NCBI GenBank assembly: GCA_964581565.1 | Contig: CAZOOZ010000007.1 | Coordinates: 46,431 to 110,430 of the forward strand | Origin: UBA1433 sp964581565 | Lineage (GTDB): Bacteria; Bacillota; Clostridia; Eubacteriales; UBA1433 | Direction: 5' to 3' | DNA: 64,000 nucleotides | Shown: piece after piece, positions 62,442 through 64,000 of the stretch | Numbering within the stretch: position 1 is the first letter of the stretch | Layout: every line of letters starts with the position of its first letter | Translations under genes and position numbers: made by a program | Notes under the pieces: generated by a model | Database searches by the model: none | Told to the model about the DNA's origin: nothing | Seen by the model: the letters and a program-made list of their open reading frames with translations, nothing else

Positions 62442-62993
62442 ATGGAAATAAATCTGATAATCGCTAAAAATCTAAAAAGGCTTCGTACAGAAAGAAATTT
62501 AAGTTTAGGACAACTCGCACAGATGTGTGGAGTAAGCAAGATGATGCTATCACAGATCGAAAGAGGAGAAACTAATCCTACAGTAAATACGGTTTGGAAG
62601 ATTGCAAGCGGCTTAAATATACCTTATCCAGTCTTATTTGAACAAAAAGAAAATGATACTAATATAATTAAAAGCCATAATATAATACCTCAGCAATCTG
62701 AAGATGAACATTACAAGATATTTTGGTATTTTCTCCGGTCGGATTCGAGAAATATAGATATGTTAATGATCGAAATTGATGCGGATCATGAATTTGTTTC
62801 ATTGGGACAAACCGATAAGTCGTTTGAATATCTTATTGTATTAGAAGGTGAGCTTTTACTAACAATTGATGATAAACAATATCATCTTACCGCTAATGAT
62901 GCTGCAAGTTTTAAGGCTTCTTTAAAACATACTTATCATAACTGCGGAAAATCTGTTCTTAGGATTCTATCCATAGATTATTATTTAATTTAA
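62442..62993 (+). CDS. XRE-family regulator with C-terminal cupin domain
   Basis: A 183-residue regulator. The helix-turn-helix at about 5-60 (LKRLRTERNLSLGQLAQMCGVSKMMLSQIERGETNPTVNTVWKIA) is followed by a cupin barrel at about 105-180 (EYLIVLEGELLLTIDDKQYHLTANDAASFKASLKHTYHNCG). Such proteins often sense small molecules and control metabolism or transport genes. No target is adjacent. Starts behind TCGGAGT. Confidence 0.92.
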   Translation: MEINLIIAKNLKRLRTERNLSLGQLAQMCGVSKMMLSQIERGETNPTVNTVWKIASGLNIPYPVLFEQKENDTNIIKSHNIIPQQSEDEHYKIFWYFLRSDSRNIDMLMIEIDADHEFVSLGQTDKSFEYLIVLEGELLLTIDDKQYHLTANDAASFKASLKHTYHNCGKSVLRILSIDYYLI

Positions 62994-63030
62994 ATTGAGA
63001 CACACACATTTTTTACATTTTCCATTTTTT

Positions 63031-63062
63031 AAAAGAGAGTCATTAACCACAGACTCTCTTTT
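63031..63062 (+). terminator. Terminator after the XRE-cupin gene
   Basis: AAAAGAGAGTC/GACTCTCTTTT, an 11-bp perfect stem with a 10-nt loop, 38 nt past the stop; the T-tract is within the right arm. Confidence 0.75.
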
Positions 63063-63174
63063 AAATTTATTTGCATATAAATAATCACTTACTTAGTTTT
63101 ATGTCAATGCTTGTTCAAAAATTAATTTAAGCAAAACTATAGACTTTTTTGTTGACTAATATTTTATCTAAAAA

Positions 63175-63229
63175 GTCGTACGACTTATTCTCCCAACAGT
63201 CACTTACCAAGTAACATTAGCGCTAATAG
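63175..63229 (-). pseudogene. Degenerate 5S rRNA 3'-end fragment
   Basis: The minus strand reads AGCGCTAATGTTACTTGG then TAAGTGACTGTTGGGAGA and ATAAGTCG. It aligns without large gaps to the genuine 5S 3' end at 63953-64000 (about 32 of 41 positions identical, one gap) and keeps the AGCGC block that precedes it in 5S genes. The 5' half of 5S is not recognisable, because the small HTH gene begins to occupy that space. It is a remnant, not a working gene. Confidence 0.65.
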
Positions 63230-63258
63230 AAAATCATATCTCTCAATCGATACACGTC

Positions 63259-63471
63259 TTATGCTTTTTCATCAGGTATGTATTCCGCTATATCTTCCAA
63301 ACGACAGTTTAAGATTTTACATAACTTATCAAGCGTGTGGGTTGACACAGGCATATTCTTTTGTAATCTTTGTACTGTTGCATGGCTCATATTATGCTTC
63401 ACTCTTAACGTGTATGTTGTAAATTTTTTATTTGACATTGTGTTCCATAATGGATTATAGATAATCATCAC
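63259..63471 (-). CDS. Small Cro/C1-type HTH regulator (YozG-like)
   Basis: A 70-residue single-domain DNA-binding protein: MIIYNPLWNTMSNKKFTTYTLRVKHNMSHATVQRLQKNMPVSTHTLDKLCKILNCRLEDIAEYIPDE is the entire YozG/HTH_26 pattern, common in Firmicutes and often found on mobile or accessory DNA. It is divergent from the AbrB-like gene with a dyad sequence between them. The 5S remnant lies directly downstream. Confidence 0.88.
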   Translation of the reverse strand: MMIIYNPLWNTMSNKKFTTYTLRVKHNMSHATVQRLQKNMPVSTHTLDKLCKILNCRLEDIAEYIPDEKA

Positions 63472-63499
63472 TTATTACCCCCTTTACAGATACTATTAT

Positions 63500-63540
63500 G
63501 GCTGATATAATGGTCATATTAGTATGGCCATTATTTAGCC
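63500..63540. promoter_or_regulatory. Dyad operator candidate between the divergent regulators
   Basis: GGCT-3 nt-ATAATGG, a 14-nt centre, then CCATTAT-2 nt-AGCC form an interrupted inverted repeat of 11 paired bases in the 96-nt divergent intergenic space. It is well placed to control both genes. Confidence 0.5.
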
Positions 63541-63567
63541 ATATATCATGAAAGGGTGTGTTTTTAT

Positions 63568-63831
63568 ATGCTGAAAAAATTAGATAAATGCGGAAGAGTT
63601 GTTCTCCCTAAAGAGTACAGAGAAGCGCTTCGTATTAAAAATAATAGCGAAGTAGAAATTGTATTAAAAGCGGATGAGATAAGCATTAAGAACCCCGTTA
63701 TCAACTGCGTCTTTTGCAATACGACAGCAAATCTTGTTAAAAATGGAAATTTATTCGTTTGCCATCCCTGTATCGAACGGCTGAATAACACAAAAAACAG
63801 TGATATACTTTTTGCTACGAAAACAGATTAA
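63568..63831 (+). CDS. AbrB/SpoVT-like regulator with C-terminal zinc ribbon
   Basis: An 87-residue protein. The swapped-hairpin AbrB domain spans about 1-45 (KLDKCGRVVLPKEYREALRIKNNSEVEIVLKADEISIK). The C-terminal part has CVFC and CHPC, a four-cysteine zinc ribbon. ATG at MLKKLDK is chosen; an in-frame GTG four codons earlier overlaps the AAAGGG site. Such proteins are transition-state type regulators; the target is unknown. Confidence 0.88.
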   Translation: MLKKLDKCGRVVLPKEYREALRIKNNSEVEIVLKADEISIKNPVINCVFCNTTANLVKNGNLFVCHPCIERLNNTKNSDILFATKTD

Positions 63832-63911
63832 AAAAGAAACGCTGTCAATAATTCTTTAAAACGTAATTTTTACTTTCTTATTGAATGGTTACATTATAAG
63901 GTTTAAACAAT

Positions 63912-63933
63912 AAAAAATCCCTTCTACAGGGAT
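63912..63933 (-). terminator. Terminator of the rRNA operon
   Basis: ATCCCTGTAGAAGGGAT followed by TTTTTTA on the minus strand, 20 nt past the 5S 3' end. Confidence 0.85.
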
Positions 63934-63952
63934 ATTTCAGGCAATAAAAAAA

Positions 63953-64000
63953 CCCGCAACGACTTACTCTCCCGGGCAGTCACCCGCCAAGTACCATCAG
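63953..64000 (-). rRNA. rrf: 5S ribosomal RNA, 3' end only
   Basis: The minus strand ends with GATGGTACTTGGCGGG ... GGGAGAGTAAGTCG ... TTGCGGG, the loop E, helix IV and terminal-stem strand of Firmicute 5S rRNA. The rest, and presumably 23S and 16S, lie beyond the right edge. Confidence 0.9.

Overview
The window is low-GC DNA from an endospore-forming Firmicute of class Clostridia. Evidence: spoIID, spoIIQ, spoIIR, yabP, yabQ and a yabE-type gene, a Met T-box leader, C-terminal CxxC zinc sites in several ribosomal proteins, a two-subunit iron-sulfur fumarase, a class III fructose-bisphosphatase and a BclA-like collagen protein. A run of 100 N at 12942-13041 shows it is a draft or metagenomic scaffold. 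There is no phage, IS element or CRISPR array. Almost all genes are on the minus strand.

Layout: 1-8.5 kb is the S10-spc ribosomal operon from rpsJ to the first codons of rpmD, behind a structured 5' leader. 8.9-10.9 kb holds a DUF1015 gene and a HAD phosphatase. 11-15.3 kb is an accessory patch: two collagen-like surface proteins, the second broken by the assembly gap, and a divergent GT-C glycosyltransferase. 15.4-22.6 kb carries a decayed GGDEF fragment, tRNA-Ser, spoIIQ-spoIID, yhaM, divIC-yabQ-yabP, rpe, a yabE-like 3D protein and tatD. 22.6-27.7 kb has an ABC importer behind a TM1266-type regulator and an apparent transcription-attenuation leader, then T-box-controlled metG. 27.7-34.3 kb holds a lipoprotein, a TetR regulator, clpB, a ribbon-helix-helix protein, a 51-residue zinc-ribbon protein and a membrane protein. 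34.4-41 kb is a complete pstSCAB-phoU-phoBR operon with a tandem Pho box. 41-44.3 kb has a hydrolase-like membrane protein and the fumarase pair. 44.3-50 kb has four tRNAs, an aminotransferase, walJ, murA, a DUF4352 lipoprotein and serS. 50.2-52.1 kb is rho-rpmE. 52.2-62.4 kb has a two-component system, htrA, a UPF0182 protein, fbp, a PHP protein and spoIIR. The right end has an XRE-cupin regulator, a small HTH/AbrB-like divergent pair and the 3' end of a 5S rRNA gene whose operon lies beyond the edge.

How the genes work together: the phosphate genes form one regulated unit (import, PhoU signalling, PhoBR control). The sporulation genes cover engulfment (SpoIID and SpoIIQ), the forespore-to-mother-cell signal (SpoIIR) and coat/cortex assembly (YabP, YabQ). 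The collagen-like proteins would be surface or spore filaments, and the neighbouring GT-C enzyme could glycosylate them.

Most notable observations: (1) PstS has its two sequence halves in swapped order, a circular permutation. (2) Rho carries two tandem copies of its cold-shock-like RNA-binding domain. (3) The TM1266/ABC operon leader contains a promoter, a hairpin, a near-copy of the terminator 3' arm and then a terminator before the first gene, the architecture of a riboswitch or attenuator, with no known class recognised. (4) A sigma-F-like promoter sits between the arms of a perfect hairpin that covers the spoIIQ ribosome binding site. (5) The HTH/AbrB pair is flanked by two same-orientation copies of a 5S rRNA 3' end, one degenerate.
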